This document shows, one piece after another, positions 6,625 through 15,066 of a DNA stretch of 39,206 nt. How positions within the stretch are numbered: position 1 is the first letter of the stretch; the number at the start of each line of letters is the position of its first letter. The stretch comes from Maribacter sp. (GTDB taxonomy: Bacteria; Bacteroidota; Bacteroidia; Flavobacteriales; Flavobacteriaceae): positions 1-39,206 of the forward strand of contig JALHST010000237.1 in assembly GCA_022865355.1 (NCBI GenBank), given 5' to 3'. A model generated the notes under the pieces. It was not told the DNA's origin and searched no databases. It saw only the letters and a program-made list of their open reading frames with translations. A program made the position numbers and the translations under genes.

Positions 6625-9600
6625 TTAGTTTAATTTATAGTGTACTTCCTTTTCTTCCAAGGTATTCAACAACTCGCTGGAAATCTGTACTTTTTGTTTT
6701 CTACTCGACAAATTCACCTTGATCTCATCTTCCATTTCATAGATTACAAAATTCAACGGGTGCTCCCCTTTGTGTGCGACCAATGTCTCCTTCAGATTAA
6801 GTATGTTTTCCTTTTTGAGTTCATCGATATTTAATTTTATGGTCAGTTTCTTTGCGTAGGCCTCCATTACTTCCTGAAGCATCATAAAACTATTGAACTG
6901 TAGTCGGGGTTCCCCTTTTTTACCGGTTTCCCGATCTATCCACCCTTCGCGTACAAAGACTTTAATATATACAAACGAATTGATCATTAGAAAATGCCGG
7001 TATTTCAAATACTCCTCACCGAAAATTCTGAATTCAAAGCTATCGGTATAATCCTCAATTGAAAATAGGGCCCATCCCTTCCCATTTTTCGAGACCCTGT
7101 GGTGTACATCGGTAATAACCCCCGCAAATGAAAGCTCCTTGTTCAGGTAGTCTTCCAAACTAGTGGCGCAGGAGACGCTGGCATTGCAAAATGCATTGAT
7201 CTCAGCTTTAAAATCATCTAATGGATGGCCCGAAATATAAATTCCGACTACTTCCTTCTCCCGACGCAACTTTTCCATGGTGCCCCATTCTTCGCTGGGT
7301 GGAACGGTTGGCTCGGGTATCTGCACTTCGCTTGCTTCCCCAAAAAGACTTACTTGTGACGAATTTTCACTTTCCTGAAACTTTGCACCATATTTAATGA
7401 CTTTTTCCAAAAAGGTAATGCCATCCCCATCATCATGATAATATTGCGCCCTATGGGTAGTGCCAAATGAATCGAAACCCCCTGAAACCGAGAGATTCTC
7501 GAATGCTTTTTTGTTCGCCGCCCTTAAATCGATACGTTTGGCCATATCAAAAACCGACTTGAAGGGACCGTCTTTTTTTCGATGCTCCACAATGGTTTCT
7601 ACGGCAGATCGCCCAACCCCTTTGATGGCCCCCATTCCAAATCGTATGGCTCCTGCTCTGTTGACGGCAAATTTATAATAGGATTCGTTGACATCGGGCC
7701 CAAGTACTTCCAAGCCCATGCGTTTGCATTCTTCCATAAAGAAAGTGACCTGCTTGATGTCGTTCATATTATTGCTCAAAACCGCCGCCATATATTCCGC
7801 CGGGTAATGCGCCTTTAGATAGGCGGTTTGATAGGCGATATAAGCATAGCAGGTCGAATGGCTTTTATTAAAGGCGTACGAAGCAAAGGCTTCCCAATCT
7901 TTCCAGATTTTTTCCAACTTTTCACGCGGATGGCCATTCTTTTCGCCTCCGTCCAAAAATTGCGGCTTTAGTTTTTGCAGCAGGGAGAAAATCTTTTTAC
8001 CCATGGCCTTTCGCAAGACATCGGCCTCACCCTTGCTGAATCCGGCCAATTTTTGCGATAGGAGCATCACTTGTTCCTGATATACGGTGATACCATAGGT
8101 GCCTTTTAGGTATTCTTCCATTTCCGGAAGATCGTAGGTAATATCGGCCATTCCGTTCTTTCTGGTAATGAAGTCGGGGATATACTCCATAGGACCCGGG
8201 CGGTAGAGGGCGTTCATGGCAATAAGATCATCAAATACCGTCGGTTTTAAGTCTTTGAGATGTTTCTGCATCCCGGGGGATTCATATTGGAAAATACCGA
8301 CCGTATCCCCTCTTTGAAAAAGTTTGTAAGTTTCCTCGTCATCTAACGGAAAATCATCGGGCACCAATTCGATGCCATGTTTTGCCTTCACTATTTTTAC
8401 AGTGTCCTTGATAAGTGTCAAGGTTTTCAATCCCAGGAAATCCATCTTCAAAAGGCCGGCACTTTCGACCACAGAGTTGTCAAATTGGGTAACATACAAG
8501 CTCGAATCCTTGGCGGTTGCGACGGGGACAAAATCGGTAATATCACTGGGCGTAATGATGACCCCGCAAGCATGAATGCCCGTATTTCGCAATGATCCTT
8601 CCAGGACACGGGCCATTTTAAGGGTCTGGGCCTCCAAGTCATCGCCTTCCGAAATGTTCAACAACTGATTCACTTTTTCCAATTCCTCGCTGCGGAACCG
8701 CTTTTTCAATTCCGCCTCTTCTATCCCGAAAATCCGACCTAATTTGGCCATGGTCGGAATCAGCTTGGCTATACGATCGGCATCGCCCAAGGGCAGATCC
8801 AATACCCTTGCGGTGTCCCGAATAGATGATTTGGCGGCCATCGTACCGTAGGTGATTATCTGAGCAACTTGGTTTGACCCATACTTGTTAATAACATAAT
8901 CCATTACCTTGCTCCTACCCTCATCATCAAAATCGATATCAATATCGGGCATGGATACGCGATCCGGATTCAAGAACCGTTCGAAAAGTAGATCGTACTT
9001 CAATGGGTCGATATTGGTAATCTTAAGACAATAGGCCACCACAGATCCAGCGGCCGAACCACGACCCGGCCCAACCGAAACCCCCATATTCCTCGCTTCG
9101 CGAATAAAATCCTCAACAATTAAAAAATAGCCGGGATAACCCGAATTTTCAATGGTTTTCAATTCAAAGTCTATTCGCTCGCTTATTTCTGGCGTGATGA
9201 CCTCATAGCGTTTTTTAGCCCCTTCGTAGGTAAGATGTCGTAAATAAGCATTCTCCCCCTGCTGATTTTTATCCAGAGCGTCATTCGCAAGCTTAAATTT
9301 TGAAGGAATATCAAATTTGGGCAATAGAACATCCCTTGCCAGATCAAAAGACTCTATTTTGTCAAGGATTTCCTGTACGTTTAATATGGCTTCCGGAATA
9401 TCCTTGAAAATCTCTTTCATCTCATCCGAAGACTTGAAATAATATTCTTGATTAGGCATTCCGTAACGATATCCTCTTCCCCTACCTATTGGGGTGGCCT
9501 GTTTTTCTCCATCCTTGACACACAATAAAATATCGTGGGCATCGGCATCTTCCTTGACACAATAATAGGTATTGTTGGTGGCAACCAACGGTACCTGATG

Positions 9601-11010
9601 TTTTTTCGCGAGCACCAACAAAACCTGATTTACCCGATCTTCATCTTCCTGTCCGTGGCGCATGATTTCAATGTATAAATCCTCGCCAAATTGCGATTTC
9701 CACCATAATAAGGCTTCCTCGGCCTGGTTTTCACCAACGTTTAGGATTTTGCCCGGCACCTCTCCGTTTAGATTGCCCGTTAATACAATGATGTCTTCCT
9801 TATACCGCTCGATTACCTTTCTATCGATTCTTGGCACATAATAAAAACCTTCGGTATAGGCAAGGGACGACATTTTGCAAAGATTGTGATAGCCTCTTTT
9901 GTTCTTGGCCAATAGGACGATTTGATATCCATAATCTTTTACGTTTTTATTGGTATGGTCCTCACAGACAAAAAACTCACAGCCAATAATCGGCTTAATG
10001 AATTCGGCATTTTCCACTTCTCCATGCCTTTTTGCTAATTCCTTTTTTTCCTTGACCGTTTGGTTATAGGCTTTGACCTCCTTTACAAAATGGAAGGCGC
10101 CCATCATATTGGCATGATCCGTAAGGGCCACCGCCGGCATCTGATATTTGGCAGCCGACTGCACGAGGTCCTTAATATCTATGGTCGATTGTAAGACCGA
10201 AAATTGCGAATGGTTGTGCAAATGAACAAATTGGGCGTCTTCAAGTGACTTTATGTTCTCCCGGATTTCCTCATGGGAAATACTGTCGGTGTCTTTCTCC
10301 CAAAGTGCATCCGCTATTTTTTTGGAAGCCTTTTTGAGATTGAGATGTTTGAGGCCTACCAACTGGATTTCCTGAGGATTTGCCTCCGAAAAATTTATGA
10401 AATAGTCGGGTTGAACATCTAATTGTTCCTGGGTGAAGTGTTCACGGCGTACCAATTCAAAAAAGCAGCGGGTGGTTGCTTCCACGTCGGCCGTGGCATT
10501 ATGTGCTTCGCTGAAGGGTTCCTTGAACAAATATTCATGAAGCTCTGTCAAGGTGGGAAGTTTAAACTTGCCGCCACGACCCCCTGGGATTTGGCAGAGC
10601 AATGCGGTCTCCTCGGTACAAGTGTCTAAAATAGGTAGCGTTTGCAAGGGATTTTCAATTCCTAGGCGATGAAACTCAGCGCCCATAATATTGATATCAA
10701 ACCCAACGTTTTGCCCTACTACAAATTTGCTTTTCGCCATCGCGGCATTGAATTTCTCCAGTACCTCGGCTAAAGAAATTCCTTCTTTTTGGGCCAATTC
10801 GGTAGAAATACCATGAATTTTTTCGGCGTCATAGGGTATGTTGAAACCATCGGGGCGCACCAAATAATCCTGTTGATCGAACAGGTTTCCCATACTATCG
10901 TGCAACTGCCAGGCGATTTGAACACATCTGGGCCAGTTGTCAGTTTCGGTAAAAGGGGCATCCCAACGTTTGGGAAGTCCGGTGGTTTCAGTGTCGAAGA
11001 TTAAATACAT
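6625..11010 (-). CDS. dnaE: DNA polymerase III alpha subunit with fused proofreading exonuclease
   Basis: The replicative C-family polymerase, 1461 aa from ATG 11010; an in-frame TTG at 11022 adds four residues and is less likely. Residues 1-190 are a DnaQ-type DEDDh 3'-5' exonuclease: D6 and E8 (DTE), D105 (GFDIN), H170 and D175. A PHP domain follows from about 261, with HLHNHS and TDHANM intact. The palm has PGRGSAAGS near 648 and the catalytic pair D689/D691 in PDIDIDFDDEGR, with the third Asp in LKMDFLGLKTL. Helix-hairpin-helix segments and a C-terminal OB-fold (LSFAGVITDVHHRVSKNGKG) complete it. The fused exonuclease would supply editing in cis instead of a separate epsilon subunit; this arrangement is usual in Bacteroidota. 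It stands apart from the error-prone homologue at 35744-38788. Confidence 0.96.
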   Translation of the reverse strand: MYLIFDTETTGLPKRWDAPFTETDNWPRCVQIAWQLHDSMGNLFDQQDYLVRPDGFNIPYDAEKIHGISTELAQKEGISLAEVLEKFNAAMAKSKFVVGQNVGFDINIMGAEFHRLGIENPLQTLPILDTCTEETALLCQIPGGRGGKFKLPTLTELHEYLFKEPFSEAHNATADVEATTRCFFELVRREHFTQEQLDVQPDYFINFSEANPQEIQLVGLKHLNLKKASKKIADALWEKDTDSISHEEIRENIKSLEDAQFVHLHNHSQFSVLQSTIDIKDLVQSAAKYQMPAVALTDHANMMGAFHFVKEVKAYNQTVKEKKELAKRHGEVENAEFIKPIIGCEFFVCEDHTNKNVKDYGYQIVLLAKNKRGYHNLCKMSSLAYTEGFYYVPRIDRKVIERYKEDIIVLTGNLNGEVPGKILNVGENQAEEALLWWKSQFGEDLYIEIMRHGQEDEDRVNQVLLVLAKKHQVPLVATNNTYYCVKEDADAHDILLCVKDGEKQATPIGRGRGYRYGMPNQEYYFKSSDEMKEIFKDIPEAILNVQEILDKIESFDLARDVLLPKFDIPSKFKLANDALDKNQQGENAYLRHLTYEGAKKRYEVITPEISERIDFELKTIENSGYPGYFLIVEDFIREARNMGVSVGPGRGSAAGSVVAYCLKITNIDPLKYDLLFERFLNPDRVSMPDIDIDFDDEGRSKVMDYVINKYGSNQVAQIITYGTMAAKSSIRDTARVLDLPLGDADRIAKLIPTMAKLGRIFGIEEAELKKRFRSEELEKVNQLLNISEGDDLEAQTLKMARVLEGSLRNTGIHACGVIITPSDITDFVPVATAKDSSLYVTQFDNSVVESAGLLKMDFLGLKTLTLIKDTVKIVKAKHGIELVPDDFPLDDEETYKLFQRGDTVGIFQYESPGMQKHLKDLKPTVFDDLIAMNALYRPGPMEYIPDFITRKNGMADITYDLPEMEEYLKGTYGITVYQEQVMLLSQKLAGFSKGEADVLRKAMGKKIFSLLQKLKPQFLDGGEKNGHPREKLEKIWKDWEAFASYAFNKSHSTCYAYIAYQTAYLKAHYPAEYMAAVLSNNMNDIKQVTFFMEECKRMGLEVLGPDVNESYYKFAVNRAGAIRFGMGAIKGVGRSAVETIVEHRKKDGPFKSVFDMAKRIDLRAANKKAFENLSVSGGFDSFGTTHRAQYYHDDGDGITFLEKVIKYGAKFQESENSSQVSLFGEASEVQIPEPTVPPSEEWGTMEKLRREKEVVGIYISGHPLDDFKAEINAFCNASVSCATSLEDYLNKELSFAGVITDVHHRVSKNGKGWALFSIEDYTDSFEFRIFGEEYLKYRHFLMINSFVYIKVFVREGWIDRETGKKGEPRLQFNSFMMLQEVMEAYAKKLTIKLNIDELKKENILNLKETLVAHKGEHPLNFVIYEMEDEIKVNLSSRKQKVQISSELLNTLEEKEVHYKLN

Positions 11011-11016
11011 TCCGGG

Positions 11017-11037
11017 TTTCAAGGTTCAAGGTTCAAA
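11017..11037. repeat. Short tandem heptamer before dnaE
   Basis: The unit TTCAAGG is repeated in TTCAAGGTTCAAGGTTCAAAA, immediately upstream of the dnaE ATG on the minus strand. The in-frame TTG start candidate (11022) falls inside it, which is one reason to prefer ATG 11010. Confidence 0.6.
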
Positions 11038-11182
11038 ATGATAAATATATTTGAGCTAACACAGGCCGTAGTTATTGAACCCTACTGCTGCCAAGGTATA
11101 TCTTTTTTCAGCCTATAAAATTACAGAAAATGAAAGTCTTTTTCGAGCGAGAGTTTTTAGGAGTTATCAACTATTGCAATAA

Positions 11183-11212
11183 AAAAACCAGCTACAATTG
11201 CAGCTGGTTTTT
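11183..11212 (-). terminator. Intrinsic terminator after the DUF2383 gene
   Basis: AAAAACCAGCT (11183-11193) and AGCTGGTTTTT (11202-11212) form an 11-bp stem around eight bases. On the minus strand the stem is followed by a T run, 22 bases after the stop of the DUF2383 gene; the symmetry could also serve the plus strand. Confidence 0.85.
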
Positions 11213-11234
11213 ACAGGTGTTGGTCACAATCTTA

Positions 11235-11696
11235 TTAGGATACTAATTTTTCATACACTTTCGATGTTTCCAAAGACTCCTTAATGGCATCTCTTTGCTT
11301 GGTTAACAAAGTGCGGGTCGAGGGCGGTAATATCATGTCTGAATCGTTTAAAATATGATTGTACTCTTTTAAACTTGCTTTCTCGCCACGTTCAATTTCC
11401 TCTAAGACTCTTTCAGTTTCATTGCTAGAAATTTTCGCAGTTAAATCCATCCATGTCCTATGCAAATCTCCTTTTAAACTTCCACCTTTTTCTGGCAATT
11501 CGCCATACGCTGTGATTTCCGCTTTCAATTCATGTCCAAAATTGTATCGTTGCTGAATTCTTTCCCCAATAAAATTTCTTACCGAAGTAAACTTCGGGTC
11601 CATTTTATCTTGTGCCATCTTATAGCCTTTTTCGGCATCGTATGTTCTTGTTAATAATTCGTTTAATTTGTTTGAAATTTTTTCTGAATACTTCAT
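11235..11696 (-). CDS. PA2169-family (DUF2383) four-helix-bundle protein
   Basis: A 153-aa, almost fully helical soluble protein matching the DUF2383/PA2169 family, whose fold is a ferritin-like four-helix bundle of unknown function. The family pattern is visible: an N-terminal KLNELLTRTYDAEKGYKMA helix, a middle RIQQRYNFGHELKAEI helix, the GGSLKGDLHRTWMDL turn-helix, and a late EEIERGEKASLKEYNHIL helix. Members are often seen among stress-induced genes. No signal peptide is visible, so it is probably cytoplasmic. The 5' leader carries a 7-bp hairpin (11725-11743) and the gene has its own terminator, so it is likely monocistronic. The start ATG 11696 fits the expected length. Confidence 0.88.
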   Translation of the reverse strand: MKYSEKISNKLNELLTRTYDAEKGYKMAQDKMDPKFTSVRNFIGERIQQRYNFGHELKAEITAYGELPEKGGSLKGDLHRTWMDLTAKISSNETERVLEEIERGEKASLKEYNHILNDSDMILPPSTRTLLTKQRDAIKESLETSKVYEKLVS

Positions 11697-11724
11697 TTGT
11701 CACTTATCATTTAAAATCATAATC

Positions 11725-11743
11725 GTTATTGTCTCTCAATAAC
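11725..11743 (-). promoter_or_regulatory. Hairpin in the leader of the DUF2383 gene
   Basis: GTTATTG (11743-11737 on the minus strand) and CAATAAC (11731-11725) form a perfect 7-bp stem around five bases, about 28 bases upstream of the ATG. It could be an operator for a dimeric regulator or an mRNA leader hairpin; nothing else identifies it. Confidence 0.35.
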
Positions 11744-11873
11744 TACACTATATAAGTTAACAGAATATCACGTAAATGCAAGTATTTACTGCCACTTAAC
11801 CTATATTTAACAAAATTTCCAATACAATGTTAATGCCATTAACATTTAGGGTTCGTGCTATATTTATTTAGAT

Positions 11874-11907
11874 TTTGCACGTAGATACCAAGAAAAACTT
11901 ATATTTG
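11874..11907 (+). promoter_or_regulatory. Putative rpsP-rimM promoter
   Basis: TTTG at 11874-11877 and TATATTTG at 11900-11907 match the Bacteroidota -33 and -7 elements, with a 22-base spacer that is slightly long. The leader to the rpsP ATG would be about 65 bases. Confidence 0.5.
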
Positions 11908-11979
11908 CATCCGCTTAGAGAAAAGCAGCTAAAAAGAATTAATAACCGAGGGTCGGGCACCCTACAAAATTAATGTGAT

Positions 11980-12681
11980 ATGCCAGTAAAAATTAGATTA
12001 CAGAGACACGGTAAAAAAGGAAAACCCTTTTATTGGATCGTTGCCGCCGATAGCCGGGCAAAAAGGGATGGTAAATTTTTAGAGAAATTGGGCATCTACA
12101 ACCCCAACACGAATCCCGCAACCATTGAACTTAATATTGACAATTCGGTAAGCTGGTTGCAAAACGGCGCGCAACCTTCAGATACTGCAAGAGCCATATT
12201 ATCTTATAAAGGCGCCCTCATGAAGCATCATTTATTAGGTGGAGTTCGAAAAGGTGCTTTGACCGAAGAACAGATGGAAGCGAAATTCAATGCTTGGTTG
12301 GAAGAAAAGGAAAAAACAATAGCCTCCAAAGTGGGCGGATTGGACAAAGCGAAAGCCGATGCCAAGAAAAAAGCCCTTGCCGCTGAAAAAGAAGCCAACG
12401 AAAAGCGCGCATTGGCCGCAACTACTGTAGAAGAACCTGCAGAGACAGCAAATGAAACTACCGTTGAAGAGGTTAAGGAAACAGGGGATGCCGGAGCCGA
12501 AACAGTGGAAACTGTAGAAGAAGTAGTGGCAACACCTGCAGCAGTCGTTGAAGAAAAGGTAGCGGCACCAGCAGAAGAAGTGGTTGAAATCGCCGAACCT
12601 GCCAAAGAGGATACAGCGAAAACCGAATCGGTCGAAACGAAAGTAGCATCGAAGGAAGCTGCTTCCGGGGAAGAGGAGTAA
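11980..12681 (+). CDS. rpsP: 30S ribosomal protein S16 with long acidic tail
   Basis: Residues 1 to about 82 are canonical S16 (MPVKIRLQRHGKKGKPFYWIVAADSRAKRDGKFLEKLGIYNPN), an assembly protein of the 30S body that contacts 16S rRNA. The full product is 233 aa, far longer than the 80-90 aa of E. coli S16. Residues from about 95 form a charged helix (EEKEKTIASKVGGLDKAKADAKKKALAAEKEANEK pattern) and then a low-complexity Ala/Glu/Val/Thr tail. Extended S16 proteins are common in Bacteroidota, although this one is at the long end in my judgement. rimM follows 12 nt downstream, the usual rpsP-rimM pairing. The tail probably projects from the ribosome and may vary between strains. Confidence 0.96.
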   Translation: MPVKIRLQRHGKKGKPFYWIVAADSRAKRDGKFLEKLGIYNPNTNPATIELNIDNSVSWLQNGAQPSDTARAILSYKGALMKHHLLGGVRKGALTEEQMEAKFNAWLEEKEKTIASKVGGLDKAKADAKKKALAAEKEANEKRALAATTVEEPAETANETTVEEVKETGDAGAETVETVEEVVATPAAVVEEKVAAPAEEVVEIAEPAKEDTAKTESVETKVASKEAASGEEE

Positions 12682-12693
12682 TATTTCAATACG

Positions 12694-13224
12694 ATGCGCA
12701 AAGAGGAATGTTTCTATCTGGGCAAAATCGTTTCAAAATATAGTTTTAAAGGGGAAATCTTGGTAAAATTAGATACCGACGAACCTGAAATTTATGAAAA
12801 CATGGAATCAGTGTTTGTACGCATGTCGGCAGATACTTTGGTTCCATTTTTTATTCGCCGTTGTCGCTTGCACAAGTCGAATCTTCTTCGCATTGATTTT
12901 GAAGAAGTTACCAATGAAGCCGATGCCGACAGAATTATGGGTTCAGAGCTATATCTGCCCCTAACGTCATTGCCCAAATTGGCGGGTAATAAGTTCTATT
13001 TTCATGAAGTAATAGGCTATACGGTAATAGATAGCGTACACGGAGACATCGGGAGCATAATGAGCATCAACGATACTACTTCCCAAGCGCTCTTCGAGAT
13101 ACAAAAAGGAGAGAAGCAACTTCTAATTCCTATCAACGACGAAATCATTTCCAAAGTTGATCGGGATCACAGGACCATCTATGTAACTTCCCCCGATGGC
13201 CTAGTTGACTTATATTTGGGATAA
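12694..13224 (+). CDS. rimM: Ribosome maturation factor RimM
   Basis: A 176-aa RimM, which binds S19 and assists maturation of the 3' head domain of the 30S subunit. The N-terminal beta-barrel begins CFYLGKIVSKYSFKGEILVKLDTDEPE, and the C-terminal PRC-barrel includes YFHEVIGYTVID and QLLIPINDEIISKVD. Length and domain order match the family. It lies 12 nt after rpsP on the same strand, so the two are almost certainly one transcript. The trmD and rplS genes that complete the classical operon in proteobacteria do not follow here; the next gene encodes an unrelated SET protein. Confidence 0.95.
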   Translation: MRKEECFYLGKIVSKYSFKGEILVKLDTDEPEIYENMESVFVRMSADTLVPFFIRRCRLHKSNLLRIDFEEVTNEADADRIMGSELYLPLTSLPKLAGNKFYFHEVIGYTVIDSVHGDIGSIMSINDTTSQALFEIQKGEKQLLIPINDEIISKVDRDHRTIYVTSPDGLVDLYLG

Positions 13225-13327
13225 AGCTGAACTTAAGGTTAAACGTTGGGGGTACTGTGCCGTCGGTGGCCCGCTTTCACCTCAAAAAAATCTAAATACC
13301 CTATGTGCTACGTATTTAAAAACAATA

Positions 13328-13335
13328 TACATTTG
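13328..13335 (+). promoter_or_regulatory. Putative -7 element for the SET gene
   Basis: TACATTTG fits TAnnTTTG, 24 bases before the SET-domain gene start. No clear TTTG lies at the expected upstream distance, so it is tentative. Confidence 0.35.
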
Positions 13336-13359
13336 AACCGATATAATTGCAACTAATTT

Positions 13360-13953
13360 ATGATACATCCAAATACCGAATTACGATTTATCAACAAGGA
13401 AATAGGGCATGGCGTTGTAGCCACTGAATTGATTCCTGCGGGAACAATTACCTGGGTATTGGATCGCCTTGATCGTGAATTTACCCCTGACCAATTTCAT
13501 GGCATGGAACCCCTTTATAAGAATATCCTTGATATCTATGCCTACAGAAACAACAAAGGAAACTTTATCCTATGCTGGGACAATAGCCGATATATCAATC
13601 ATAGTTTTAATGCAAATTGTCTAACGACTGCCTATGATTTTGAAATAGCCATACGGGATATACAGCCCGGGGAACAATTAACCGATGATTATGGCTACTT
13701 GAACATCCTAGAACCTTTTGAAGCCGTGGATGAAGGCACCGAACGAAAAATAGTCTACCCCGATGATCTTTTAAATTATCATCACGAATGGGATCATAAA
13801 TTATTGCAGGTTTTTGGAAAAATTCCAAAAATGCAACAACCATTGAAACCCTTGATATCCCAAAAGCTATGGGATGAAATTATCGCCATTTCCGACGGAA
13901 AGATGAAGATGGCTTCTATTCTGAAAAACCATTATCAAAACGGTAGCCTCTAA
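13360..13953 (+). CDS. Stand-alone SET-domain protein
   Basis: A 197-aa protein built around a SET domain, the lysine methyltransferase fold that uses S-adenosylmethionine. Key motifs are present: an N-terminal GHGVVATELIPAGT (residues 16-29), the pseudoknot motif YINHSFNANC (78-87) and GEQLTDDYGYL (104-114). The post-SET cysteine cluster is absent and a helical extension of about 75 residues follows. There is no signal peptide. Bacterial SET proteins are found sporadically and are often thought to derive from eukaryotes or to modify a few bacterial proteins; its target here is unknown. Neighbouring genes for ribosome assembly (rpsP, rimM) make a translation-related substrate conceivable, but this is only positional inference. 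Confidence 0.85.
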   Translation: MIHPNTELRFINKEIGHGVVATELIPAGTITWVLDRLDREFTPDQFHGMEPLYKNILDIYAYRNNKGNFILCWDNSRYINHSFNANCLTTAYDFEIAIRDIQPGEQLTDDYGYLNILEPFEAVDEGTERKIVYPDDLLNYHHEWDHKLLQVFGKIPKMQQPLKPLISQKLWDEIIAISDGKMKMASILKNHYQNGSL

Positions 13954-13990
13954 ATACCGTCAGCCCATTGATCTCTAGGGAATTTTGATA

Positions 13991-15031
13991 TTATGACAAG
14001 GAGGTCCTGCAGAATTCTAAACATCGCTTGACCTCGTCAATGGCATTTGAACCTTCCGGTATATCATATTCTAATTCGATCGTTGCGGGAAATTTATAAT
14101 TATTATCCCGCATATCCTTCAGCGCCTGGGCTATCGGAGTATCAGCGGTGCCCCACATGACATTTCCCTTACCATGTTCCGGATTTTGACGATCCTTGAT
14201 ATGCATACTTAAAATACGATCATGCTTATTTTTAATAAATTCAAGAGGGGCGGTATTGCCTGCGGCCACAAAGTGTCCAAGGTCAAGATTGATTCCATTA
14301 AATTTTGATTGTTCCAAGGCTACATCCCAAAAAGTGGGGGTCTGTTGTTCGTGGCCGTGATAGCCCACATAAATACCATGTTTTTCGCCCAAGTCACCCA
14401 ATTTCTGGGTCCAGGCATCATCACTGGGGTTTTCCAAGGTTACATGACTTGCCCCCAATGCTTTTGCGGCTCGCATGCCCCATTCAATTTCGGCATCCGT
14501 GTTATCTTGGCCGAAGGCATCGGGTTTGAACGCATAGATGGTCACGCCGGCATCATTGTACATTTTTCGTAAGGCTTCGAACTTATCCATAGGCACGGCT
14601 GCTCGCCAAGCGGCCACTACTTTTTTATAGGCGTCCATCTTTGCCTGCATATCAACCATTTCCTTTTCCTGTACCTTGCTTAAAGTGCCTTCCCTTTTTG
14701 CGCGCATCAGACCATAAAATGCTCTTCTATCAATCGGATTTTCTGGTTTCCCGGCAAAAGATTCTGCGGGATCACCCATTAACTCCACTGCATTGACACC
14801 ACTGTCCAAAATATATTGTAAGGTAGCCTCGGCACTTTGATCGGGCATGCCGCGAAACGAATAGGTGATGAGGCCAATCTGTACGCCATTGATTATCGAA
14901 TTGGGCCTTTTAAAGGAGCTATGTCGTGTCACACCAAAAAGTGAAGGACCGATAAGGGCGGTTCCAGCTGCTAATGCTGCCGTGTTTTCGAGAAATCTTC
15001 TTCTGCCGAGTACTTTGTTCTTAGTTTTCAT
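13991..15031 (-). CDS. Tat-exported sugar phosphate isomerase/epimerase-like TIM barrel
   Basis: A 346-aa protein of the xylose-isomerase-like TIM barrel superfamily (sugar phosphate isomerase/epimerase). The N-terminus has a twin-arginine signal (GRRRFLENTAALAAGTALIG), so it is predicted to be exported folded to the periplasm. Metal-binding barrel positions are suggested by VTLENPSDD, VGYHGHEQQTPTF, NLDLGHFVAAG and SMHIKDRQNP near the C-terminal half, ending in TIELEYDIPEG. It lies 35 nt after the heme protein gene on the same strand, so the two probably form one operon. Periplasmic members often accompany Gfo/Idh oxidoreductases and DUF1080 proteins in sugar-modifying clusters, and both occur elsewhere in this window. 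Its substrate is unknown; isomerase, epimerase and keto-sugar hydratase or lyase activities are all known in this fold. Confidence 0.88.
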   Translation of the reverse strand: MKTKNKVLGRRRFLENTAALAAGTALIGPSLFGVTRHSSFKRPNSIINGVQIGLITYSFRGMPDQSAEATLQYILDSGVNAVELMGDPAESFAGKPENPIDRRAFYGLMRAKREGTLSKVQEKEMVDMQAKMDAYKKVVAAWRAAVPMDKFEALRKMYNDAGVTIYAFKPDAFGQDNTDAEIEWGMRAAKALGASHVTLENPSDDAWTQKLGDLGEKHGIYVGYHGHEQQTPTFWDVALEQSKFNGINLDLGHFVAAGNTAPLEFIKNKHDRILSMHIKDRQNPEHGKGNVMWGTADTPIAQALKDMRDNNYKFPATIELEYDIPEGSNAIDEVKRCLEFCRTSLS

Positions 15032-15066
15032 CCTGATATTTTTTTCTATGGGTTACTATCGTTATT

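Noticed and set aside
12228-12701. 157-codon open frame on the minus strand inside rpsP
   Set aside because: It mirrors the low-complexity Ala/Glu tail of S16, giving a Ser/Ala/Val-rich translation without any motif; the plus-strand gene is certain.
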